Shown in pieces: positions 1 to 7,455 of a stretch of 33,610 nt of DNA (position 1 is its first letter; every line of letters begins with the position of its first letter). The position numbers and the translations under genes are program-made. Origin of the DNA: an uncultured Collinsella sp. (GTDB lineage: Bacteria > Actinomycetota > Coriobacteriia > Coriobacteriales > Coriobacteriaceae); contig CATZKS010000004.1 of assembly GCA_958421035.1 (NCBI GenBank), forward strand, positions 1 to 33,610, given 5' to 3'. The notes under the pieces are model-generated. The model was given only the letters and a program-made list of their open reading frames with translations, searched no databases and was not told the DNA's origin.

Positions 1-70
1 CTTGCGCAGGACTGTAGAGCAGGAAACTTAATTACGCGCCGCTCCCCGCCCACGCCGGGCAAGCTCTCCC

Positions 71-137
71 TTGTACTCCATCTCACTAAAGTGTATGATT
101 CTGAACGTTACATGACTCACTTTACCTAACTAAAGTG
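71..137 (+). promoter_or_regulatory. Promoter with CACTTTA/TAAAGTG operator-like repeats
   Basis: A sigma-70-type promoter is visible: TTGTAC at 71-76, a 17-bp spacer, and TATGAT at 94-99. The spacer contains CACTAAAGTG (84-93). Downstream of the predicted start point lies a perfect inverted repeat, CACTTTA (118-124) and TAAAGTG (131-137), separated by 6 bp. The three related half-sites around the promoter suggest repressor binding, but the regulator is unknown. The rest of 1-155 shows nothing else that I can support. Confidence 0.5.
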
Positions 138-155
138 CCATCAAGGGGGAATACC

Positions 156-1016
156 ATGAATACCGATATGTCTCGTCGTCAGTTTGTTGGTCTAGCCGGC
201 TCGCTCGCCACGGTGCTTGGCCTTGGTCTTGTCGGTTGCGGCGGTGGTGCCGGCAAGGGCTCCGCTGCTGGCTCTGCCGCAGCCAAGGATGTGAAGGGCG
301 CTGCGGAGTCCAAGAAGCTCGTGGTGGGCTTTGATAAGTCCTATCCTCCGTACGGTTTTGTGGGCGACGATGGCGAGTACACCGGCTTTGATCTCGATCT
401 GGCCAAGGCTGTTGCCGATAAGCAGGGCTGGGAGGTCAAATACGAGGCCATCGACTGGGACGCCAAGGATACGCTGCTCAACTCTGGCGCCATCAACTGC
501 ATCTGGAACGGCTTTACCATGGAGGGCCGTGAGGACGACTACACGTTCTCCGAGCCGTACATGCTCAACGAGCAGGTGCTGGTGGTCAAGAAGGATGCGG
601 GCATCAAGGGCTGGGACGATCTTGCCGGCAAGACTGTGATTACCCAGACTGATTCCGCTGCGCAGGACGTGCTTGAGGGTGACCAGAAGGATCTGGCGGC
701 GACGTTCGCCACGCTCGACACCATCGGCGAGTACAACACGGCCTTTATGCAGCTCGAGAGCGGCGCGGTCGATGCCGTGGCCTGCGACCTTTCGATTGCC
801 CAGTATCAGCTTGCCGCCAAGCCCGATGCCTATACGCAGCTCGACAAGCCGCTGTCCAGCGAGCACTACGCCGTTGGCTTTAAGAAGGGCGACACCAAGT
901 CGGCCGATGCTGTAGCCGAGTCGCTCAAGGCACTCTACGATGACGGTACGGTTAAGGATCTCTGCGACAAGTATTCAAGCTATGGTCTATCTTTCGATAA
1001 TTGGGTGCTCAAGTAA
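156..1016 (+). CDS. Polar amino-acid ABC transporter substrate-binding lipoprotein
   Basis: Extracytoplasmic binding protein (SBP family 3) that captures an amino acid and hands it to the permease and ATPase encoded next. The 286-residue product starts with a twin-arginine signal (SRRQFVG, about residues 5-11), a hydrophobic stretch and a lipobox ending in LVGC, so it should be a Tat-exported, lipid-anchored protein. A glycine/alanine/serine linker follows, and then the binding fold beginning LVVGFDKSYPPYGF. The ATG at 156 is chosen because AAGGGGGA lies just upstream; a GTG at 135 is in frame but has no ribosome site. The stop overlaps the permease start (TAATG), which indicates an operon. 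Substrate specificity (glutamine, arginine, cystine or other) cannot be read from the sequence. Confidence 0.93.
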   Translation: MNTDMSRRQFVGLAGSLATVLGLGLVGCGGGAGKGSAAGSAAAKDVKGAAESKKLVVGFDKSYPPYGFVGDDGEYTGFDLDLAKAVADKQGWEVKYEAIDWDAKDTLLNSGAINCIWNGFTMEGREDDYTFSEPYMLNEQVLVVKKDAGIKGWDDLAGKTVITQTDSAAQDVLEGDQKDLAATFATLDTIGEYNTAFMQLESGAVDAVACDLSIAQYQLAAKPDAYTQLDKPLSSEHYAVGFKKGDTKSADAVAESLKALYDDGTVKDLCDKYSSYGLSFDNWVLK

Positions 1017-1669
1017 TGTCTATTCAGGTCATGATGCAGATGCTTGGCCAGGGTTTCTTGGTCAGTTTGCAGTTGTTTGTGCTGACGCTGTTGGGGTCGA
1101 TTCCGCTGGGAATCCCCGTGGCGTTTATGCGCATGAGCAAAATCGCGCCGCTTCGCTGGATTGCGCGCATCTACATTTCGGTCATGCGCGGTACGCCGCT
1201 CATGCTGCAGATGTTTGCCATCTACTTTGCCCCGTACTACGTGTTTGGCATTTCGCTCACGCCCGATTCCAAGTGGACGGCGTGCGTCGTGGCGTTCATC
1301 ATCAACTACGCCGGCTATTTTGCCGAGATCTATCGCTCGGGCTTGCAGTCCATTCCGCGCGGTCAATACGAGGCCGCCGAGGTGCTGGGCTATTCGCGCG
1401 TGCAGACGTTTCTGTATATCGTGATGCCGCAGGTCGCCAAGCGTATTCTGCCGGCGATGGGCAACGAGATCATCACGCTGGTCAAGGACACGTCGCTGGC
1501 GTTTGCCATTGGCGTGGGTGAGATGTTCTCGACGGCCAAGGCGCTGGTCGCCTCGCAGGTGAGCATGGTGCCGTTTGCGATCGCGGCGCTGATCTACTGG
1601 ATCTTTAACTTTGTGGTCGAGATGCTGCTGGGCGCCGCCGAAAAGAAGCTGGACTATTATCATGACTAA
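1016..1669 (+). CDS. Polar amino-acid ABC transporter permease
   Basis: Inner-membrane permease of the His/Glu/Gln/Arg type (HisM/GlnP-like), 217 residues, which is normal for the family. It has several hydrophobic segments and the EAA loop that contacts the ATPase (EAAEVLGYSRVQTF region, about residues 120-135), preceded by the RGTPLMLQ motif. The start ATG shares a base with the stop of the binding-protein gene, so translation is probably coupled. The 3' end overlaps the ATPase gene by 8 bp. Together with its neighbours it forms a complete importer: binding protein, a single homodimeric permease, and ATPase. An upstream in-frame start at 1001 would lie inside the previous gene and is less likely. 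Confidence 0.93.
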   Translation: MSIQVMMQMLGQGFLVSLQLFVLTLLGSIPLGIPVAFMRMSKIAPLRWIARIYISVMRGTPLMLQMFAIYFAPYYVFGISLTPDSKWTACVVAFIINYAGYFAEIYRSGLQSIPRGQYEAAEVLGYSRVQTFLYIVMPQVAKRILPAMGNEIITLVKDTSLAFAIGVGEMFSTAKALVASQVSMVPFAIAALIYWIFNFVVEMLLGAAEKKLDYYHD

Positions 1670-2426
1670 CTCAGTGATGAAAATCGAAAGCGCACGTAAG
1701 GCGTTTGGCGGCAATGAGGTGCTCAAGGATATCTCACTTGAGGTGAAGCGTGGCGAGGTCGTGGCGATTATCGGGCCTTCGGGCGGCGGCAAGTCCACGC
1801 TGCTGCGGTGTGCCACGCTGCTCGAGACACTCGACGGAGGCTCGCTCTCGTTTGGAGACCTTGCCGTTGCGACGGATGCGGGTTCGGGCGCGGTCTATGC
1901 GAAGGGCGATGTGCCCAAGCAAGCGCGCCCGCGGTTTGGCCTGGTGTTTCAGAACTACAATCTGTTCCCGCACTATACCGTGATGAAAAACATCATCGAT
2001 GCGCCGATTCGTGTGCTTAAGCGTCCGCGCGAGCAGGCGGAAGCCCGCGCTCACGAGCTGATTGCGCAAATGGGGCTGACGGGCAACGAGAACAAGGTGC
2101 CGTGTGAGCTTTCGGGCGGTCAGCAGCAGCGCGTGAGTATTGCCCGCGCCCTGGCGCTCGATCCGGAAATCTTATTCTTTGACGAGCCGACCTCGGCACT
2201 CGATCCCGAGCTGACGGCCGAGGTGCTGCGTGTCATTAAAGACCTTGCCGCGCAGAATATGACGATGGTGATCGTGACCCACGCAATGCAGTTTGCGCGC
2301 GATGTTGCCGACCGCGTGGTCTTTATGGATGGCGGTCGTATTGTCGAGGAGGGTCCTGCCGAGCAGGTCATCGACCATCCGCGCGAGCAGCGCACCCGTG
2401 AGTTCTTGAGCCGTATCGAGGGGTAG
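1662..2426 (+). CDS. Polar amino-acid ABC transporter ATP-binding protein
   Basis: Cytoplasmic ATPase (GlnQ/HisP-like) that powers the importer encoded upstream. The 254 residues contain Walker A GPSGGGKST (38-46), a Q-loop in LVFQNYNLFPHYTV, signature LSGGQQQR, Walker B ILFFDEPTSALD, and the switch histidine in VTHAMQFA. The start at 1662 overlaps the permease end by 8 bp; an in-frame ATG at 1677 is the alternative. About 20 residues rich in charged and glycine positions after the Walker A strand (GDLAVATDAGSGAVYAKGDV) look like a small insertion relative to typical GlnQ proteins. A strong terminator follows, closing the operon. Confidence 0.94.
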   Translation: MTNSVMKIESARKAFGGNEVLKDISLEVKRGEVVAIIGPSGGGKSTLLRCATLLETLDGGSLSFGDLAVATDAGSGAVYAKGDVPKQARPRFGLVFQNYNLFPHYTVMKNIIDAPIRVLKRPREQAEARAHELIAQMGLTGNENKVPCELSGGQQQRVSIARALALDPEILFFDEPTSALDPELTAEVLRVIKDLAAQNMTMVIVTHAMQFARDVADRVVFMDGGRIVEEGPAEQVIDHPREQRTREFLSRIEG

Positions 2427-2462
2427 GCTCAGCTATTTGCTCAACTGTTTATTGAGGTGAAA

Positions 2463-2500
2463 CCGCCGCAGGTCTTATCATCTGCGGCGGCTTTTTGTTT
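2463..2500 (+). terminator. Rho-independent terminator of the amino-acid ABC operon
   Basis: CCGCCGCAG (2463-2471) pairs with CTGCGGCGG (2482-2490), and the stem is followed by CTTTTTGTTT. Confidence 0.9.
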
Positions 2501-2736
2501 GTATCGACGGGGTTCAATAATCGCCTCACAAGCTTGTCTCTTCCTCTCGCCGCCTGTATTCATACGTGTGCCGAAAGGTGTGCATGGACAGCCGCCCGTG
2601 AGGGTAGGGTGGTGGCATAGGACATTTGGAGGGTGAGTCGGCTCGGCTGCCGACCATGCTGCTCCCGGGATGGCACCGACCGCGAACTCTCCCCGTTGGC
2701 GTCGCGCATTGCGCGCGGCCCTGCAAGGAGGTCATC
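2501..2736 (+). promoter_or_regulatory. Promoter and long leader of the EF-G-like gene
   Basis: This gene-free stretch holds a weak promoter candidate, TTGTCT (2534-2539), 17-bp spacer, TATTCA (2557-2562), which would leave a 5' leader of roughly 165 nt. The leader contains a hairpin GTCGGC/GCCGAC (2637-2654) and G-rich and C-rich runs, then the strong ribosome site AAGGAGG at 2725-2731. A stretch around 2670-2690 loosely recalls a T-box antiterminator, but the match is interrupted and there is no specifier stem or terminator, so I do not call a riboswitch. Confidence 0.35.
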
Positions 2737-4812
2737 ATGGGTGCTCCCAAGACCGGTAACGTAAGGAACGTGGTGCTCGTAGGCCAAGGCGGGGTGGGCA
2801 AGACTTCACTCGCCGAGGCCATGCTCCACCTTTCCGGTAAGACCGCCCGTCTGGGCGGCCACGACGGCACCAAGCCCACGCTCGACTATGACCCTGAAGA
2901 GGTCAAGCGTGCGTTTTCCATCTCGACGACCATCGCGCCGATCGACTGGAAGGGCGCGCGCATCAATGTGCTCGATGCCCCGTGCTACCCCGATTTTATC
3001 GGCGACGCCTTTGCTGCGATGAGCGTCTGCGAGACGGCTCTGTTTGTGGTCGACGCCGAGGCCGGCCCGCAGCCTACGACGGTTAAGCTCTGGTATGCCG
3101 CCGAGGACCTGCGCCTGGCGCGTGCGGTGTTCGTAAACCGCCTGTCGCGTTCCGAGGCCAGCTTTACGACCACGATGGACCTGCTGCAGGAGCGTTTTGG
3201 TACGCGTTTGGGCGCCGTGACCCTTCCCTGGGGCGAGGGCGAGGACTTTGACGGCATTATCGACCTGGTGCGCATGAAGGCGCGCCATTGCAACGGCACC
3301 GAAGCCGTAGAGTCGGAGATTCCCGAGGAGTATCGTGCCCAGGCTGAGGAAGCCCATGACCATCTGTGCGAGTTGGTGGCCGAGGCCGACGATGAGCTGA
3401 TGATGAAGTACCTGGAAGGCGAGGAGACGCTGACGCAGGAGGAGCTTGAGGGCCTGTTGTCCAAGGCGATCGCCGAGCGCATCTTTGTGCCGGTCTTTGC
3501 GGGCGATTGCATTAAGGAGCAGGGCGTCAACTCGCTGATGGACGACATCGCCACGTACTTCCCGGCGCCGACTGACTACGGCGAGATGCCGCTCATCGAC
3601 GGCGACTCGCTCAAGATCTCGAGTGACGATGACCGACCGGTGGCATTTGTGTTTAAGACGCTGGCCGACCCGCAGCAGGGCCGCATCAGCTTTATCAAGG
3701 TGCTGACGGGCACGCTTGAGCCGGGTCTTGAGCTGGTCAACGCCCGCACGCGCAAGGGCGACCGTCTGGCTCACCTGTATGTGATGTGCGGCCGCGACAT
3801 GACCGAGGTCGGTCACGCCTATGCCGGCGACATTATCGTGGCGCCCAAGTTGGCGGCAGAGACGGGTGACACGCTCTCCATTACCGGTAAGGTCGAGGCT
3901 GCGGCGTTTAAGTTCCCCAACTCTCAGTATCGTATCGCCATCGAGGCCGAGAATCGCGGCGACGAAGAGAAGCTCTACACGTTTATTGAGAAGGCGTGCA
4001 AGGCTGATCCGACCATGAGCATCGACCGCGATGAGGAGACCGGGCAGACCATCATCTCGGCGGTGGGCGAGGCGCAGGTTTCGGTCCTGCTCAACCGTTT
4101 GGAGGATCGCACCAAGGTCGTGGCCAAAAGCGTGCCGATCCGCATTCCGTATCGCGAGACCATCCGCCGCACGGCAAGCGCCCAGGGTCGCCACAAGAAG
4201 CAGACCGGCGGCGCCGGTCAGTACGGCGACTGCTGGCTGCGCGTGGAGCCGCTCATTGGGCCCGACGGCACGAGCGACGGCTATGAGTTTGTGGACGAGG
4301 TCGTGGGTGGCCGCATCCCGCGCTCGCTCATCCCCGCTGTGGACAAGGGCGTCCAGGAGACCATGAAGGACGGCATCATCGCCGGCTACCCGCTCACGGG
4401 CATTCGCGTCGCGGTGTACGACGGCTCGTATCACAGCGTCGACTCCAACGAGATGGCGTTCCGCGCGGCGGCCCGCATCGGCCTGCGCAAGGCGTGCGCC
4501 GATGCCGATCCAGTGGTGCTGGAGCCCATCGAGGAAATCACAGTAACTATCCCCGAGAGCTACGCCGGCGCCGTGATGGGCGACATCTCGGCCTCGCGCG
4601 GTCGCGTGACGGGTATGGAGACCGATGAGCGCGGCGATACCGTGGTCATTGCCCAGGCGCCGCTGGCCGAGCTGACGGATTATTCGACGCGCCTGCGCTC
4701 TATCACGCGCGGCACGGGCGACTTTACCATGAAGCCCGCCGGCTACGAGCAGGTGCCTTATGACGTTCAGGCCAAGCTGGTCGAGCGCTATGAGGAGGGC
4801 CGCGCCAAGTAG
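2737..4812 (+). CDS. Elongation factor G-like GTPase (EF-G paralogue, FusA2-type)
   Basis: The 691 residues have the EF-G domain order: G domain (1 to about 270), beta-barrel domain II, domain III, domain IV with the conserved QTGGAGQYGD segment, and a C-terminal domain V (PESYAGAVMGDISASRGRV). It is a paralogue of ribosomal translocase EF-G, of the type annotated EF-G-like or FusA2 in actinobacteria; its cellular role is not established. P-loop GQGGVGKT (16-23) is intact. Other nucleotide motifs are altered: switch I reads KRAFSIS instead of ERGITI, the DxxG motif reads DAPC (80-83), and the NKxD motif reads NRLS (134-137), losing the aspartate that selects guanine. The ATG at 2737 follows AAGGAGG at ideal distance. 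Tetracycline-type ribosomal protection is a less likely alternative. Confidence 0.85.
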   Translation: MGAPKTGNVRNVVLVGQGGVGKTSLAEAMLHLSGKTARLGGHDGTKPTLDYDPEEVKRAFSISTTIAPIDWKGARINVLDAPCYPDFIGDAFAAMSVCETALFVVDAEAGPQPTTVKLWYAAEDLRLARAVFVNRLSRSEASFTTTMDLLQERFGTRLGAVTLPWGEGEDFDGIIDLVRMKARHCNGTEAVESEIPEEYRAQAEEAHDHLCELVAEADDELMMKYLEGEETLTQEELEGLLSKAIAERIFVPVFAGDCIKEQGVNSLMDDIATYFPAPTDYGEMPLIDGDSLKISSDDDRPVAFVFKTLADPQQGRISFIKVLTGTLEPGLELVNARTRKGDRLAHLYVMCGRDMTEVGHAYAGDIIVAPKLAAETGDTLSITGKVEAAAFKFPNSQYRIAIEAENRGDEEKLYTFIEKACKADPTMSIDRDEETGQTIISAVGEAQVSVLLNRLEDRTKVVAKSVPIRIPYRETIRRTASAQGRHKKQTGGAGQYGDCWLRVEPLIGPDGTSDGYEFVDEVVGGRIPRSLIPAVDKGVQETMKDGIIAGYPLTGIRVAVYDGSYHSVDSNEMAFRAAARIGLRKACADADPVVLEPIEEITVTIPESYAGAVMGDISASRGRVTGMETDERGDTVVIAQAPLAELTDYSTRLRSITRGTGDFTMKPAGYEQVPYDVQAKLVERYEEGRAK

Positions 4813-4850
4813 CGTGGGGCTTTGCCTGCAACATACATGCTGATGCAAGG

Positions 4851-4882
4851 GCCGCTCTGGGCAATCCAGAGCGGCTCTTTTT
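4851..4882 (+). terminator. Rho-independent terminator of the EF-G-like gene
   Basis: GCCGCTCTGG (4851-4860) and CCAGAGCGGC (4866-4875) form a perfect 10-bp stem with a 5-nt loop, followed by TCTTTTT. Confidence 0.92.
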
Positions 4883-4926
4883 GATCCCCAGTGGGGTTGC
4901 AAATCGGTTCTTGTCGTGGCTTGGGG

Positions 4927-5910
4927 CTAGTCTCCCGAGGCCTGATTGCGGCCGGTGGCGTAGTCGATCTGCACATGCGGCTGCAGGTTGTAGCAATATA
5001 CGTGGAAACAGAGGGTCTTGCCGTGGTCCTCGACCGATTGCGCCTCAAGGCGCACGCCACGGCAGACAAGTTCCTCTTCGTTATACATGGGCGTGACGCG
5101 GTAGAGCACGTGGTTGCCCGTTTCGCGGATGTAGTTGAGAACCTGCTCTTCAAACGGTAGCATGCCTGTCTCGTTGAGATAGCGCGTGCCGGTGAGGAGA
5201 TTCTTGCGGTTGGCGTTTTCGCCGCAGAGCGACCAGGCGATAAGGTGGCAGCGGTTGTAGAGGCTCTGGCCCGGAATAAAGTCGTAGCGCTGCTGGTGCC
5301 AACCGGCGGGGTGGATGCGCGAGATATCGCCGCGCTCGCCTTGACCGAGTGACTCGGGGCCCACGCAGGCGAGCGCTTTGCGAGTGCGGCCCAGGCTGTC
5401 GAGCTTGGAGAACTTCTTAAAGCAGCCCTCTTTGGTGGCTCGCTCGTATTCATCGAGTGTGAATGACGGCGTGCCCAGCGGGTGCGTGCTGTCGGCACGA
5501 AGGGCAACGTAGGGGTTGCCGGCGTAGTCGGGAATGCTGCTGAGATAAACACCGCGGGCGCGGTTGAGGTCGGGGTTTTCGACCTCGTCGATGGGGGTGG
5601 CGGCGCTGTCTGCGGAAGCGCCGTCGCCGGTGTCGGTCGCGGCGGAATCGGTGACGACGCCAGAGTCTTGGCTATTTTGAGAGTCCGAGGAGCTCGCTGT
5701 TCCCGATTCGAGCCGGGCAACCAGGTCTGCCTCGTCGTCGGTGCGGCTGGGGCTTTCGTTTTGCTTTTCGGCCAGAGCTGCTGCCTGCTCATCACTTTGC
5801 GGCGAGAGCAGTCTGGGCGCCCCGTCCAGTGACCCTGTGAACAACGCAAATCCCAGCACCACGGCGGTGCCGATGGAAAGTACTTGCTTGTAGGCGGACT
5901 TGCGCGACAT
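4927..5910 (-). CDS. Secreted DNA/RNA non-specific endonuclease
   Basis: A 327-residue nuclease of the beta-beta-alpha-metal (NucA/EndA) superfamily, expected to cut nucleic acid outside the cell or at the membrane. Residues 1-30 form a signal peptide or membrane anchor (basic start, hydrophobic 11-27). About residues 35-115 are low-complexity Ser/Asp/Ala-rich linker, and the catalytic domain fills the rest. The active-site motif reads NRCH (219-222, His222 the presumed base), with the metal-binding asparagine in the NANRKNLLTGTRYLN stretch and a TGMLPFE motif as in streptococcal EndA-type enzymes, which usually have DRGH. Start at 5910 has an AGGAG upstream. It is not obviously co-transcribed with neighbours. 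Roles in nucleotide scavenging or DNA uptake are possible; no competence genes are nearby. Confidence 0.85.
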   Translation of the reverse strand: MSRKSAYKQVLSIGTAVVLGFALFTGSLDGAPRLLSPQSDEQAAALAEKQNESPSRTDDEADLVARLESGTASSSDSQNSQDSGVVTDSAATDTGDGASADSAATPIDEVENPDLNRARGVYLSSIPDYAGNPYVALRADSTHPLGTPSFTLDEYERATKEGCFKKFSKLDSLGRTRKALACVGPESLGQGERGDISRIHPAGWHQQRYDFIPGQSLYNRCHLIAWSLCGENANRKNLLTGTRYLNETGMLPFEEQVLNYIRETGNHVLYRVTPMYNEEELVCRGVRLEAQSVEDHGKTLCFHVYCYNLQPHVQIDYATGRNQASGD

Positions 5911-6029
5911 TGAGGCTCCTGGATGGACGGTTGGGAATCTACCAGTCTAGCAGGAGCCGGCAGGGGCCGTTCTGCCGAACAAATACTTAAGATTTGAGAC
6001 AAACGCTACTGATTCATTTGTCCCGCGGT

Positions 6030-7040
6030 CTAGATCGAGGTGGAGTCGAGCCAGTTGAGCTTGCACTCGAGAATGCGCTGCTCGCCGGGTTCGCTGCTTC
6101 CGTCAAGTAGGGCGAGCAGCATCTCGGCTGCTTCGCGACCTTCTTGGTCGACGGGCTCGATGATGGTGGAGACGGTCGGTGTGGTGAGATTAGTCCAGTC
6201 TTCGCAGTTGAGTCCCAAAAGGCCGATTTGCTGCGGAAGCAGATGGGCCATTGGCTGGAGGGCCTTGTAGACACGGGGAAGTGCCCACTGATTTTGCACG
6301 AAGATAAGGGTTCGCTTGGCGGGATTGAACTTGAATTTAAAGTATTCAGTGAGCTCGTTGATTGACGGCTTGTTGTGATCGATGGGAATCGCTTTGTAGA
6401 GCTGCCCGTTCGCTGCCAGCGCCTCGGCATACCCCTGAAAACGCTCCATGCGGGTGCGCATTTCGGTCATGTTGGCGGCAATGGAAAAGAAATCTTCGTA
6501 GCCGGCGTCGAGGAGTGCCTGTGTGGCGTTGTACACGCCGTCGTAAAGGTTGGTTTTGATCCAGCTGGTACCTGGGCTATAGATGGCCGCATCGAAAAAG
6601 ACGACCGGCTTGCCGGCGCGTCTAATGCGGTCATGCACGGCTTTGAAGTTTGCCGTGGGCTGGATGATAAAGCCATCGACGCCCAGCGAGAGCATCTTGT
6701 CGACGTACATGAGCTCGGTCTCGGGGTTAAAGTTGCTCGTGCAAACGACCGTCTGGTAGCCCGCGGGGAGCATGACCTGCTCCATGCCATTGAGAACGAG
6801 CCCCGCCCATTTGTTGGTGTTATCCAAAATGATGATGGCAATGACGTGGGTTTGCTTGCCGGTGAGCGTCTGCGCTTGGGCGTTGGGAACGTATCCGAGT
6901 TCCTTAATGACGCGCGCGATTTTGTTCTGCGTCTTCTCGCTAAGCTTTTCTCGTTTGTCGTTGAGGTAATACGAGACGCTTGCCGTCGAGGTTCCCGCCT
7001 CTCGAGCGACGTCTGCGATCGTAACGCGCTGTTTTGCCAC
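6030..7040 (-). CDS. LacI-family transcriptional regulator of the adjacent sugar operon
   Basis: A 336-residue repressor-type protein. The N-terminal helix-turn-helix (RVTIADVAREAGTSTASVSYYL, broken here as residues 5-16 and 17-26) is followed by the hinge and a periplasmic-binding-protein-like sensor domain to the C terminus. The start is a GTG at 7040 because GGAAGGAG lies 5-9 nt ahead; an in-frame ATG at 7076 lacks a ribosome site. It is divergent from the PTS operon, with a 415-bp shared regulatory region containing LacI-type operator candidates at 7266-7292. By family precedent it should bind a sugar or sugar phosphate and control that operon. The direction of control is inferred only from family behaviour. 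Confidence 0.9.
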   Translation of the reverse strand: MAKQRVTIADVAREAGTSTASVSYYLNDKREKLSEKTQNKIARVIKELGYVPNAQAQTLTGKQTHVIAIIILDNTNKWAGLVLNGMEQVMLPAGYQTVVCTSNFNPETELMYVDKMLSLGVDGFIIQPTANFKAVHDRIRRAGKPVVFFDAAIYSPGTSWIKTNLYDGVYNATQALLDAGYEDFFSIAANMTEMRTRMERFQGYAEALAANGQLYKAIPIDHNKPSINELTEYFKFKFNPAKRTLIFVQNQWALPRVYKALQPMAHLLPQQIGLLGLNCEDWTNLTTPTVSTIIEPVDQEGREAAEMLLALLDGSSEPGEQRILECKLNWLDSTSI

Positions 7041-7455
7041 AGCGACTCCTTCCGACAGATGAGCATTTTCCAACATGATGACTTTGAGTCTTGGTGAAGG
7101 ATACGCTTCGGTGAGCGGCTTTTTCCTTTCATATGAGTATGCAACAAATGCGGCATACGGGTGGGGTCGAAATTTGTGACCGGCATGCGCATCTGCCGTC
7201 TACCGAGAAAATCAAATACTTCTTGACTTTTGAAATCGAGGGCAAAATCGCAGGATTCATTTTTGGTTAAACGCATAACTAAATCGCATAACCAACGCTC
7301 TGGCCTGCGCGTTTACCGAAATAAGCTGGCATTAAGAAAAACGAGCACCTATATTGTTCTTGTCGAAAAGACAGCAAGTCCAAACGGCAGGGGATGCTCC
7401 GGAGGCCTCCGCAAACGGTGTCTTGCGCACGCAACTCTATGAAAAGAGGGAAGCA
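7041..7455. promoter_or_regulatory. Divergent regulatory region: LacI operators and PTS operon promoter
   Basis: The 415-bp region is AT-richer than the flanking genes. GTTAAACGCATAAC (7266-7279) fits the general LacI-family palindrome with a central CG; a second degenerate site, CTAAATCGCATAAC (7279-7292), abuts it with its CG 13 bp further on. A promoter candidate for the PTS operon is CTGGCA (7326-7331), 18-bp spacer, TATATT (7350-7355). A weak cre-like sequence, TGAAATCGAGGGCA, is at 7231-7244. No gene is seen here. Regulator-to-site assignment is inference. Confidence 0.45.

Noticed and set aside
2660..2700. T-box-like sequence TGGCACCG-AC-CGCG in the EF-G-like leader
   Set aside because: The antiterminator motif is interrupted, and neither a specifier stem nor a terminator is seen; an EF-G-like gene is not a usual T-box target.
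2806..4902. 698-codon open frame on the minus strand opposite the EF-G-like gene
   Set aside because: Mirror frame of a GC-rich gene; its composition (Leu, Arg, His, Ala) matches no domain, and the plus-strand gene has full EF-G structure and a ribosome site.
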